NCBI GenBank assembly: GCA_016206725.1
Contig: JACQRA010000099.1
Location: 1-9,503 of the forward strand
Direction: 5' to 3'
DNA from: Candidatus Omnitrophota bacterium
GTDB lineage: Bacteria; Omnitrophota; Gorgyraeia; Aquiviventales; Aquiviventaceae
DNA length: 9,503 nucleotides
The position numbers and the translations under genes are program-made. Below are positions 1 through 7,137 of this stretch, piece after piece (position 1 is the stretch's first letter; each line of letters begins with the position of its first letter). The notes under the pieces are model-generated. The model was not told the DNA's origin and searched no databases. It saw only the letters and a list, made by a program, of their open reading frames with translations.

Positions 1-1016
1 GTCCGCAACTGCTCTGGAACGGCATCATCCTGGCCTATTGCTTCATCGCCTCGATCATCCCGATGTGGCTGCTCTTGCAGCCCCGCGGCTATCTCGGCGG
101 GTTCTTTCTCTATGTGGTCTTGGCCGCCGGGGTGGTCGGCCTCTTGTTGGGCGGCGAGCGCATCCAATATCCGGCGTTCCTCGGATGGACGAGCCAACGA
201 GGGCTGCCGCTCTTCCCCATGCTGTTCGTGACGGTGGCTTGCGGGGCGTGCTCAGGATTTCACGGGATCGTTAGCTCAGGGACGACCTCGAAACAAATCA
301 GCCGCGAGCCGGACTGCCGGCTGGTCGGCTACGGCGGGATGTTACTGGAAGGATTGGTTGCAGTGATTGCGCTCTCGACGGTGATGCTGCTCGCCCCGGG
401 CGATCCGACCCTTGCCCAATCGCCGGATCGCATCTATGCGAATGGGCTCAGCCACTTCGTCGAGCACTTCGGGGTCAATCGAGACTTCGCCCGGTCGTTT
501 GCGCTGCTGGCGTTTGCCACGTTCATCTACGACACGCTGGACGTGGCGACCCGTCTCGGCCGCTACGTGCTGCAGGAACTGACCGGATGGAAGGGGTGGT
601 GGGGACGAATCGGAGCGACGCTCGCAACGCTGGCGCTGCCGGCACTGTGCGTGAGCCTGACCATTCGAGACACCTCAGGAAACATCGTGCCGGCGTGGAA
701 GGTGTTCTGGACGATCTTCGGAACGTCCAATCAACTGCTGGCCGCCTTGACGCTGCTGACGATTACCGTGTGGTTGAAGCGCAGCAACCGCCCCTGGTGG
801 CTCACCGCGATTCCTGCCGCCTTCATGGCCGTGATGACCCTATGGTCGCTCATCTTCACCGCCCGCCCGTGGATCAGCCGCCTGCTTCAAGGGCAGACGG
901 CCATTGACTGGATTGCGGTCATCGCTCTGACCCTGCTGGTGTTGGCGGTGTTGGTGATGGGAGAAACGTTGGCCTGCCTGAGGTCATCGGCACGTCTCGG
1001 ATCACATCCTGAATAA
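1..1016 (+). CDS. cstA: Carbon starvation protein A family transporter, C-terminal part (5' end outside window)
   Basis: The reading frame is open from base 3 and ends at TAA 1014-1016, giving about 337 residues of the C-terminal half. CstA-family proteins are inner-membrane transporters; E. coli CstA and BtsT take up peptides or pyruvate. The sequence shows repeated long hydrophobic segments and family hallmarks: LAYCFIAS near the window start, the run CGACSGFHGIVSSGTTSKQI (about residues 80-99 of the visible part), the following GYGGMLLEG stretch, and FGTSNQLLAAL near the end. Several transmembrane helices can be read off, the last one (AVIALTLLVLAVLVMGE) reaching almost to the C-terminus. 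The gene faces the trehalose operon and its last 98 bases overlap the 3' end of the ferredoxin gene on the other strand. I see no terminator hairpin at this junction. The substrate cannot be told from sequence. Confidence 0.93.
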   Translation, partial: PQLLWNGIILAYCFIASIIPMWLLLQPRGYLGGFFLYVVLAAGVVGLLLGGERIQYPAFLGWTSQRGLPLFPMLFVTVACGACSGFHGIVSSGTTSKQISREPDCRLVGYGGMLLEGLVAVIALSTVMLLAPGDPTLAQSPDRIYANGLSHFVEHFGVNRDFARSFALLAFATFIYDTLDVATRLGRYVLQELTGWKGWWGRIGATLATLALPALCVSLTIRDTSGNIVPAWKVFWTIFGTSNQLLAALTLLTITVWLKRSNRPWWLTAIPAAFMAVMTLWSLIFTARPWISRLLQGQTAIDWIAVIALTLLVLAVLVMGETLACLRSSARLGSHPE

Positions 1017-1278
1017 TCCGGTCCACATCCGCAAGCGTCACCCCGTCATACCATACGTGATCAGGGAAGACCATGACGTTGGGGCCCTTCGCGCAGAGAT
1101 CCTGGCAGCCTGATTTGCTCACCCGCACGAGCCGAGACAATCCCAACGCCTTAATGCGCTCCTTGAGCTGAGCGGCAATCGTCTCGCTCTCCCGATGGGC
1201 GCAACAGATTTCCTTCTCAGTCCGTCGGTTGACGCACACAAACAAGATTTTTTGAAATGGTACGCGCGCCTGTTCCAT
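919..1278 (-). CDS. Thioredoxin-like [2Fe-2S] ferredoxin (119 aa)
   Basis: Small soluble electron carrier of the thioredoxin-fold [2Fe-2S] family (Aquifex Fd4 / Clostridium pasteurianum 2Fe-2S ferredoxin type, also seen as the NuoE C-terminal fold). Likely cluster ligands are C15 in FVCVN, C25 or C26 in the ICC motif, and C58 and C62 in SGCQDLC. The sequence GPNVMVFPDHVWYDGVTLADVD matches the usual end of the domain. I chose the ATG at 1278 because the family starts a few residues before FVCVN. The frame stays open up to 1440, but that extra 54-residue stretch lies inside treT and is Arg/Ala-rich shadow. The start lies five bases after the treT stop, so it is probably the last gene of the trehalose operon. 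The last 25 or so residues (Pro/Thr/Ser-rich) are unlike the family and lie antisense to cstA. The redox partner is unknown. Confidence 0.88.
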   Translation of the reverse strand: MEQARVPFQKILFVCVNRRTEKEICCAHRESETIAAQLKERIKALGLSRLVRVSKSGCQDLCAKGPNVMVFPDHVWYDGVTLADVDRIIQDVIRDVPMTSGRPTFLPSPTPPTPAGSER

Positions 1279-1283
1279 GCCGG

Positions 1284-2510
1284 TCACGACCCGTTGAGCG
1301 TCATCATGTCCTCGGAGCGGCCGAGCGTCAAGAACATCATCAGGTAATCGCGCAAGTGGCGGGTCAAGAGGAAATTCTGCCGCACGTGCTCCCGCCCGTT
1401 CTCGCCAAGCTGTTTCGCAAACTCCGGATTGCGAAGACACTGCTTGATCGCATGCGCAGCTCCCTCGATGCTATGGACCAACAACCCGCTGTAGCGATGC
1501 TTCACCTGCAGCGGAATGCCGCCGACGGCTGAGGCCACCACCGACTTGCCCTTCCACAGCGCTTCGGCTACCGTCAAGCCGAATCCTTCGCGAAGCGATT
1601 TCTGCACGATCACCGTCGAGCCTCGCTGAAGGGCGTTGATCTCCGTGTGGCTGTCCGGCGGCAACATTAGGAGATGGATGTCTGGGTCACTGCCGACGCG
1701 CTCTCGGACCTTCGCCAGGATCTCTTCGCCCTCCGGATCGTCGCTCGCCGGTCCCCCCGCCAGAACGAGCCGGCATCGAATCGAGCGGCGGACCAAGCGA
1801 AAGGCCTCAACCACCCCGATGGGATCCTTCAGATAGTCGAATCGTGAAACCTGGGTCACGATCGGACGGTCCTGCGGAATCCCCAGATGCGCAAAGACGT
1901 CGTTGATCGTCTCCGGTGAGAGCTCTTTGTTCTTGTCGCTCAAGGGGTCGATTGACGGCGCGATCAAGATTTGCCGAATGGCCAGCGGCCTGGCGAACGC
2001 GGGGGCGGAATAGACGGCCGCGTCATACCGCTGGACGTAGGGGCGCAGGAACTCCCACGCATCCCGTTGGGCATAGGTCAGATCAATGTGGCATCGCCAC
2101 AGCCAGTGCCGGCCGACCTGCCGACGGGCCTCGACCAGGGCGATTGGCTGCGGGTCATGGATGAACACGATATCCGCGTCGAGATTCAACCTTGAGAGAT
2201 TGCGCTGGTTCACCTCGATGAGCGTCTGTTGCATCTCCGGTGTCAAGGTCTCAGGTTTCCCGTGCAACGCGTTGTGAAGCTTCTTGGTTGCCTGATAGAA
2301 GGCTGGGTGGCCTTCCAAGACTTCCCACCACACGTCGAGTCCCAACTCGCGAAGCAGCGGGATCATACGGTGCAAGATTTCCGCGACACCCCCGCCCGTT
2401 TTCGTGGCGTTGACGCAACAAATCCTCCGACCATTCAAGTGCTCAGCAAGCCACCGAAGTTCCCTGAGGGTGCTGGGCCCCACAAACGGACGGTACTGGT
2501 CTAGGGTCAT
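1284..2510 (-). CDS. treT: TreT-type trehalose synthase (GT4 glycosyltransferase, 408 aa)
   Basis: Retaining GT-B glycosyltransferase resembling trehalose glycosyltransferring synthase, which reversibly joins an NDP-glucose and glucose to give trehalose in one step. Visible motifs are the N-terminal nucleotide-loop GGGVAEIL (39-46), HDPQP (118-122), the central phosphate-binding VSRFDYLKDP (221-230, with R223 and K228), and the GT4 E-x7-E motif in EGFGLTVAEALWKGK (308-322, E308 and E316). Length about 400 is normal for TreT. The ATG at 2510 is the first start in frame, 19 bases after the DUF5752-like gene. No strong Shine-Dalgarno is visible, so translation may be coupled. Together with OtsA/OtsB upstream it gives a second trehalose route in one operon. 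A plain GT4 enzyme with another acceptor is possible, but the family resemblance plus the neighbours make trehalose the best call. In some organisms TreT mainly works in the breakdown direction. Confidence 0.87.
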   Translation of the reverse strand: MTLDQYRPFVGPSTLRELRWLAEHLNGRRICCVNATKTGGGVAEILHRMIPLLRELGLDVWWEVLEGHPAFYQATKKLHNALHGKPETLTPEMQQTLIEVNQRNLSRLNLDADIVFIHDPQPIALVEARRQVGRHWLWRCHIDLTYAQRDAWEFLRPYVQRYDAAVYSAPAFARPLAIRQILIAPSIDPLSDKNKELSPETINDVFAHLGIPQDRPIVTQVSRFDYLKDPIGVVEAFRLVRRSIRCRLVLAGGPASDDPEGEEILAKVRERVGSDPDIHLLMLPPDSHTEINALQRGSTVIVQKSLREGFGLTVAEALWKGKSVVASAVGGIPLQVKHRYSGLLVHSIEGAAHAIKQCLRNPEFAKQLGENGREHVRQNFLLTRHLRDYLMMFLTLGRSEDMMTLNGS

Positions 2511-2529
2511 GGTGAGCGGGTCGAACGAA

Positions 2530-3231
2530 TCATCCCACGCGCTGCCTCACCAACGCGATGATCATGGACCGGAGCGCCTCCAAGCTATGCGCATACGGAT
2601 CCAAGGCGATCAGCTCTTTGGCCAAGGTCGTCTCGCCGAGTTGCTCCTCACACCATCGCGCAAAATCGTTCGTCGAACGACCCAGCCGCAGCCGCGCATC
2701 AAAGATATGAAAGTAGAGCGACGACAAGCTGACGCGGCTGAGTGCTTCGGCGAACTCGGCTAAACTTGAGGCGGTCTCTTGGGTTGGCATCACCACCTGG
2801 ACGGACTTGATGAAGAAAAACTCCTCGCCCTCGCTCACGAATCGGAAACGCGCCGTCGGATGTTGCGCCAAATGGTCTTCAATCGTCTTGACCAAGATGA
2901 CGCGGATCTTCGCGAGCGAATTGAATTCGAGGATGTCGATGCTCGCCAAACGCTCCCCCAACGCCTCGTCCCCTAACACCTCCGTGACCCAATACGCAAA
3001 GTCATGGGTGGGCTCCGGAGTAAGGTAGTGATGGCTTAACAGGAAATAGTGCGTGTGATGGTAGATGCACGCCTCTGGCACGCGATGAAGCAGCTTGACC
3101 AAACGCGGCAAGGTAGCGGCACGGAATCCCGTCGCTTCTTGAAGGACGAAACTCGTGTAGAACTGAAACGGGGTGACCGCTGTCAGCGAATGGGCGTGTG
3201 CGTCCGCCATGCCACGACGCGGCTCAACCAA
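2530..3231 (-). CDS. DUF5752-like protein, internal duplication (233 aa)
   Basis: Function unknown. It resembles the family annotated DUF5752, which I associate with glycosyltransferase/trehalose neighbourhoods (recall, not a search). It has no signal peptide or membrane helix and looks mostly alpha-helical. Two halves are homologous to each other: residues about 21-121 and 138-231. IYHHTHYF (56-63) pairs with LYFHIFDA (172-179), HDFAYW (76-81) with NDFARW (188-193), and EVLGDEALGERLASID with EQLGETTLAKELIALD. The conserved Y57/Y173 and H59/H175 are candidates for a functional site. The first half also has a His cluster (H58, H59, H61, H67, H68). The start is TTG 3231, preferred because GAGG lies 7 bases upstream; the alternative ATG at 3210 has no such site. 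It overlaps the otsB end by 49 bases (28 with the ATG start), so it is translationally coupled to the trehalose genes. Confidence 0.75.
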   Translation of the reverse strand: MVEPRRGMADAHAHSLTAVTPFQFYTSFVLQEATGFRAATLPRLVKLLHRVPEACIYHHTHYFLLSHHYLTPEPTHDFAYWVTEVLGDEALGERLASIDILEFNSLAKIRVILVKTIEDHLAQHPTARFRFVSEGEEFFFIKSVQVVMPTQETASSLAEFAEALSRVSLSSLYFHIFDARLRLGRSTNDFARWCEEQLGETTLAKELIALDPYAHSLEALRSMIIALVRQRVG

Positions 3232-3992
3232 TGAGCCGCCTCAAGGGGTGTTTGCAACCGATGCCGAGCCGCTGTTCGATGGTTTGACCGACCGACGAAG
3301 ACGGATAATCCTCGACGACGATTGACGAGGCGAAACGCGTCCTCATCGGTTCGATCGTCGCCAAGATAGATCACGAAGGGTGATGTCCAACGAGCCTGTC
3401 CAGCCATCTGCCCAAGGATCCACGCGATGATCCGACCTTTGTCCCATGCAACCGGCGGACGAACCTCGATGACTCGCTTGCCTTGCGTGATCCGAATGAC
3501 GCCTTTCCGACGATGCGGAGCGAGGTATTGGCCCACAAGCCGATGAAACGCTCGGGAGGCTGATCGAGGGACGCGACGCCAATGGAGACTCACGGTCAAA
3601 CCCTTATCTTCCACCTCGGCGCCACGGATCAATTGTAAGGCCGTCCGCAACTGCGCCGCCAGCCGCTTCATGAACGATCGGCTTGTCTGGGCGATGGGGT
3701 GGACATAGCGCAGCCCGGCGCCCTGAAGCTCTAAGCCGTGATTGCCGACATAGCACAGACCGCGAAGACCTACCAGCCGCCTCACGTCGCGCAGCGCCCT
3801 GCCGCTGACCAGCGCCACACGAACTCCTGGAAGACTGGCCAGGCGTTTGAGCAGTTGCTTGGTCCTGGCCGAGAGGCGAGCGCGCGAGGGGTGCGCGACG
3901 ATGGGGGTCAACGTGCCGTCATAGTCCACACACAGCAACAGTGACACGGCCGAGGTAAGACGACGGCGTACGGTCGGATCAGACAACTCCAT
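3183..3992 (-). CDS. otsB: Trehalose-6-phosphate phosphatase (269 aa)
   Basis: HAD-superfamily phosphatase that removes phosphate from trehalose 6-phosphate in the cytoplasm, completing the OtsA/OtsB route. HAD motif I is DYDGTLTP (23-30, nucleophile D23 and acid/base D25), motif II is SGR (63-65), K185 in WDKG is the motif III lysine, and motif IV is GDDRTDED (211-218). GNHG (83-86) and EVRPP (176-180) are typical of OtsB. The length matches stand-alone OtsB enzymes. The ATG at 3992 directly abuts the TAG stop of the upstream otsA (no base between them), and the 3' end overlaps the next gene, so co-translation is very likely. The protein is unusually Arg-rich (many RR pairs), but all key residues are present. 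I consider it functional. Confidence 0.95.
   Translation of the reverse strand: MELSDPTVRRRLTSAVSLLLCVDYDGTLTPIVAHPSRARLSARTKQLLKRLASLPGVRVALVSGRALRDVRRLVGLRGLCYVGNHGLELQGAGLRYVHPIAQTSRSFMKRLAAQLRTALQLIRGAEVEDKGLTVSLHWRRVPRSASRAFHRLVGQYLAPHRRKGVIRITQGKRVIEVRPPVAWDKGRIIAWILGQMAGQARWTSPFVIYLGDDRTDEDAFRLVNRRRGLSVFVGRSNHRTAARHRLQTPLEAAHWLSRVVAWRTHTPIR
3239..3242 (-). promoter_or_regulatory. Shine-Dalgarno GAGG deciding a TTG start
   Basis: Read on the minus strand, GAGG sits 7 bases before TTG 3231 and inside the end of otsB. The ATG at 3210, 21 bases further in, has no purine-rich match at proper spacing. This supports TTG as the start of the DUF5752-like gene. Confidence 0.5.
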
Positions 3993-6230
3993 CTAGGTAG
4001 AAGCCGCCACATGCTCTTGAGCCGGTTGGAGACGAGTCAGCTCAGTCACCAGGTTGGCCGCCCACCGGTACACATTGTGTTCCTGAACGGTCCAACGCAT
4101 CCGCTCCATCCGTCGCTGTTGCTCTTCAGGGCTCATCGTCAGCGCGGCGTAAATGGCCTCGGCCGTCTCCTCGATGTCATAGGGATTGACGAGCAGCGCC
4201 TCGCGCAGCTCCCGAGACGCTCCGGCAAAACGACTGAGGACGAGCGACCCCCGCAGGTCGGCCCGGGCGGCGACAAACTCCTTTGCCACGAGGTTCATGC
4301 CGTCGTGAAGCGAGGTCACCAAACAGACATCCGCCGCGCGATAGAACGGCGCGATTTCCTCCTGGCTGTGATGTTTCTTCAGAAACAGGATCGGTTTCCA
4401 CTGGCGTGTCTGGAAGCGTCGGTTGATCCGTTCCGCCTCGGCGTCCAGCTCCGCGCCCAGGTCATGGTAGCGCTTGATCACCGTCCGGCTCGGGGCGCCC
4501 AACTGGATGAAGGTAAACTGTCCTTGGAATTCAGCGTGCCGCTCGAGGAATCGCTCGATGGCTCGGAACCGCTCGGTCATTCCCTTCGTGTAATCGATGC
4601 GATCCACCCCGACGCCGACCCACTGCACAGTAAGCCCTAGCTCCTTGAGGAATTTATCCTTCGAAATTTCGCCCGAGATCTCGGGCGCGGCGATGCTGAT
4701 GGGAAACGGTTTGACCCACGTGGAATGGCCGGCCCGATTCACGGCGAACTGCTCCCAGTCAATCCGTGATTCCAGCAGCCGATCCCCGGTGTCAAGAAAG
4801 TTGTTGCAGTGGAATTGGGTATGGAAGCCGATCAGATCGGCCCCCAGCATGCCGTGCAGCAAGATGTCGGCCCAGGGGCAGATGCCGAAAGCTTCAGGAT
4901 TGGGCCACGGGATGTGCCAGAAGAGGGCGATCTGCGCGTCCGGGCGCTTGACTTTGATCAGCCGCGGCAACAACGCAAAATGGTAATCCTGGATCAGCAC
5001 GCAGGGATGCTCGGTGTCTTCCAACTCCTCCAAGGCCGCCTGGGCGAACTTCGCGTTGACGTCGGCATAGCGCTGCCAGTCCTCGGCCCGGAAGATGGGA
5101 CGGGTATGCGCGATATGGCACAAGGGCCATAACCCCTCATTGGCAAACCCATAGTAGTAGCCATCCTCTTCCTCTTTGGTGAGCCACAGTCGCCTGAGCG
5201 TATAGAGGGGTGTCTCGGGAGGCACGCGTAACCGGCCGCTTGCGTCTGCGGTTTCACGATCCGCATCACCTGCGCCGTGAGCGATCCATGTCCCGCCACA
5301 GGCCCTCAGGATGGGTTCCACCGCCGTCACCAAGCCGCTGGCCGGCATGATCCACCGAATCTGACGGCCTTGCCGAATGTGCATGTACGGTTCACGGTTG
5401 GCGATGAGCAACAATGGCCGGCCATTGAGGGCTTTTCGAAGGTGTTCTTTCAACCGGTCGGCCGTCCAGCGTGATTCGGCCGCGTGCCTCAGCTTCGCCT
5501 CTGTTTCTGCGGCGGCGCGAGCGGCCGTGAGGCTCTTAGCCATGTGCGTGACCTCTCGGGCTAAGGGCGCGAACACGTCTCCTTTCGGCAGCGTGTCGTG
5601 TTCCGCCAGCTCCCCTCGTCGCAAATGTCTCATCCACTCGATCGTCTTTGACAAGGGTCGAAGCAAGTTCCACTGAACGATCAGGAGTGTCGTGAGCGAA
5701 ATCACCAGCACATGAAAGAGCAGGCGGATGAAATTTTGACGCCACAATCGGTCGCGCTGCGCATCGATGTAGCCGGCGTCATGAACGATCGCGATGGCGC
5801 CGATGATGTGTTCTGCCCATCGGATCGGCAACACTTGTAGATGCCACCGCTTGCTCTCATCCGTCAGGAAGAGCCCTTGTCCCTCGCCGTCCTCCATGAC
5901 GTCGCGCACCATGTCGTGAGGACTGTGAAAGGTTGAGGGGAGACTTTGGGTGACGGCCAGAGGACGACCGTCGTTCGTATAGACAGCGATTCCCGCCAGT
6001 CGCTCCCGCGCCCCAAAGCGCTGCACGAGGCGCTGCAACCCTTCCAGATTGCCGCCCGCCGCAAGCGGCTCAACCGACTCTTGGAGGCTGTCAGCCAGAA
6101 CGGCGGCTCGACGCGCCAGCTCCTCTTCAAGGCGTTCCTGCTCCTGTCTGGCCTGGAAGCCGGTCGAGATAAAGACCACCGCCGCGGCCGCAAGGATGAG
6201 CGAGAGGATCAGACGAATGGTGACCCGCAT
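3993..6230 (-). CDS. otsA: Membrane-anchored trehalose-6-phosphate synthase with receptor-like N-terminus (745 aa)
   Basis: The C-terminal part (about 272-735) is a complete GT20 domain that would transfer glucose from an NDP-glucose to glucose 6-phosphate. Key residues by analogy with E. coli OtsA are R279 in ANRE, W368 in EGLWPL, D415 in QDYH, H439 in WHIPWP, R544 and K549 in GVDRIDYTKG, and D643 and E651 in HDGMNLVAKE. E. coli OtsA is about 470 residues; this protein has about 270 more at its N-terminus. These show TM1 (about 5-24), a helical then mixed periplasmic segment (25-165), TM2 (about 167-186), a HAMP-like segment (about 187-238, RPLSKTIEWMRHL then RRGELAEHD) and an Ala/Glu-rich coiled coil (about 235-268). 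This is the layout of chemoreceptors and sensor kinases with a glycosyltransferase as output. The ATG at 6230 lies 8 bases after the channel gene, with AGGG 6 bases upstream. No phosphatase domain is fused; otsB follows directly. Confidence 0.93.
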   Translation of the reverse strand: MRVTIRLILSLILAAAAVVFISTGFQARQEQERLEEELARRAAVLADSLQESVEPLAAGGNLEGLQRLVQRFGARERLAGIAVYTNDGRPLAVTQSLPSTFHSPHDMVRDVMEDGEGQGLFLTDESKRWHLQVLPIRWAEHIIGAIAIVHDAGYIDAQRDRLWRQNFIRLLFHVLVISLTTLLIVQWNLLRPLSKTIEWMRHLRRGELAEHDTLPKGDVFAPLAREVTHMAKSLTAARAAAETEAKLRHAAESRWTADRLKEHLRKALNGRPLLLIANREPYMHIRQGRQIRWIMPASGLVTAVEPILRACGGTWIAHGAGDADRETADASGRLRVPPETPLYTLRRLWLTKEEEDGYYYGFANEGLWPLCHIAHTRPIFRAEDWQRYADVNAKFAQAALEELEDTEHPCVLIQDYHFALLPRLIKVKRPDAQIALFWHIPWPNPEAFGICPWADILLHGMLGADLIGFHTQFHCNNFLDTGDRLLESRIDWEQFAVNRAGHSTWVKPFPISIAAPEISGEISKDKFLKELGLTVQWVGVGVDRIDYTKGMTERFRAIERFLERHAEFQGQFTFIQLGAPSRTVIKRYHDLGAELDAEAERINRRFQTRQWKPILFLKKHHSQEEIAPFYRAADVCLVTSLHDGMNLVAKEFVAARADLRGSLVLSRFAGASRELREALLVNPYDIEETAEAIYAALTMSPEEQQRRMERMRWTVQEHNVYRWAANLVTELTRLQPAQEHVAAST
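4670..4687. repeat. 18-bp perfect palindrome inside otsA
   Basis: The bases CGCCCGAGATCTCGGGCG read the same on both strands. They encode part of PEISGEIS in the GT20 domain, and codon choice (GAG ATC TCG GGC) makes the symmetry. It could be chance or a protein-binding site; nothing else supports a role. Confidence 0.35.
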
Positions 6231-6238
6231 GGCGCGCC

Positions 6239-7129
6239 CTACTCTTTCGACGTCAGGTGGACGGTACGAATCGGAAACGGAATCACGATGCCTTCCTGGA
6301 CGTAACGGCTGCGCAATCGCTTGATGAACTCGTGCTTGATGAGATACTGGTCAACGAACTCCTTGGCGCGCAGGACGACGGTGAAGTTGATGCTGGATTC
6401 GCCGAAGGTGTGAAAGCGCACCATCGGTTCAAAGCTCGCAATGCCCCCTGGGACGGTTTGCAGGACTTCCTTGCCGACCTCGACCGTCACCCGCTCGACG
6501 CGCTCCAGATCGCTGTCGTAGGCCGCGCCCACTTCCACCAGGACGGCCAGCTCCTTATCCGGCAGATGATAATTCGTGATCACCGACTGGCTCAGCTTGG
6601 CATTGGGGATCACGACGACGTTGTTGGGCAGCATGCGGATCTTGGTCTCGCGCCAGCCGATGTCGGTGATGTAGCCTTCCTCCCCGCTCTGCAGTTTAAC
6701 GTAGTCGCCGAGGCGCAGGTTCTTGCTGACTCCCACGTACATGCCGGCGAAGAGATTCGACAAGGTATCCTGAAGCCCAAGGGCCACGCCCAAACTGCCG
6801 ATACCCAGCGCGGCGAGGAGGCTGCCGATCTTGATGCCCAGGCTGTCGAGGATGATCAAGAGACCAAGCCCCAGGATACCGAGCTTGGCGAGCTGCTGCG
6901 CGAGGCTGGTCATTATCACCGCCACCTGCCGCCTCACCGCGTACGCGGTAATCAGCATGGAGACGGTGCCGGCGCTGACCCATGCCACGGAGAAAATCCA
7001 CAAGGCCTTCAGGGTTTTGCCGACCACCTCCACGATCTCTTCGGGAATCGGCGAGAACTTCACGGCGAGATAGACGCCGAGCATGCCCACCCACAGCACA
7101 ATCGGTCCACGAATTGCCTTCTTAATCAT
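6239..7129 (-). CDS. MscS-family mechanosensitive ion channel (296 aa)
   Basis: Small-conductance mechanosensitive channel of the inner membrane, opened by membrane tension to release solutes on hypo-osmotic shock. With the ATG at 7129, hydrophobic helices lie at about 8-24, 40-62 and 79-97. The Gly/Ala-rich pore helix follows (about 102-132, GSLLAALGIGSLGVALGLQ then DTLSNLFAGMYVG). Then comes the beta-domain with LRLGDYVKLQSGEEGYITDIGWRETKI-like sequence (139-164), the loop NNVVVIPNAKLSQSVITNY (169-187) and the ending IPFPIRTVHL (283-292). The size is that of a basic MscS. The frame extends to an ATG at 7174, but those 15 residues come from a purine tract and are rejected; GGGAAG lies 8 bases before the chosen ATG. 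It is followed after 8 bases by the membrane-bound otsA, fitting an osmotic-response operon. Confidence 0.94.
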   Translation of the reverse strand: MIKKAIRGPIVLWVGMLGVYLAVKFSPIPEEIVEVVGKTLKALWIFSVAWVSAGTVSMLITAYAVRRQVAVIMTSLAQQLAKLGILGLGLLIILDSLGIKIGSLLAALGIGSLGVALGLQDTLSNLFAGMYVGVSKNLRLGDYVKLQSGEEGYITDIGWRETKIRMLPNNVVVIPNAKLSQSVITNYHLPDKELAVLVEVGAAYDSDLERVERVTVEVGKEVLQTVPGGIASFEPMVRFHTFGESSINFTVVLRAKEFVDQYLIKHEFIKRLRSRYVQEGIVIPFPIRTVHLTSKE

Positions 7130-7137
7130 TTTGTCTA

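Noticed and set aside
1279..1440. N-terminal extension of the ferredoxin frame (54 residues)
   Set aside because: It overlaps the treT C-terminal coding region, is rich in Ala/Arg/Pro, and family members begin just before the first cysteine, so the ATG at 1278 is used.
4011..4640. 209-codon plus-strand frame inside otsA
   Set aside because: Antisense shadow of the conserved GT20 domain with no recognisable motif.
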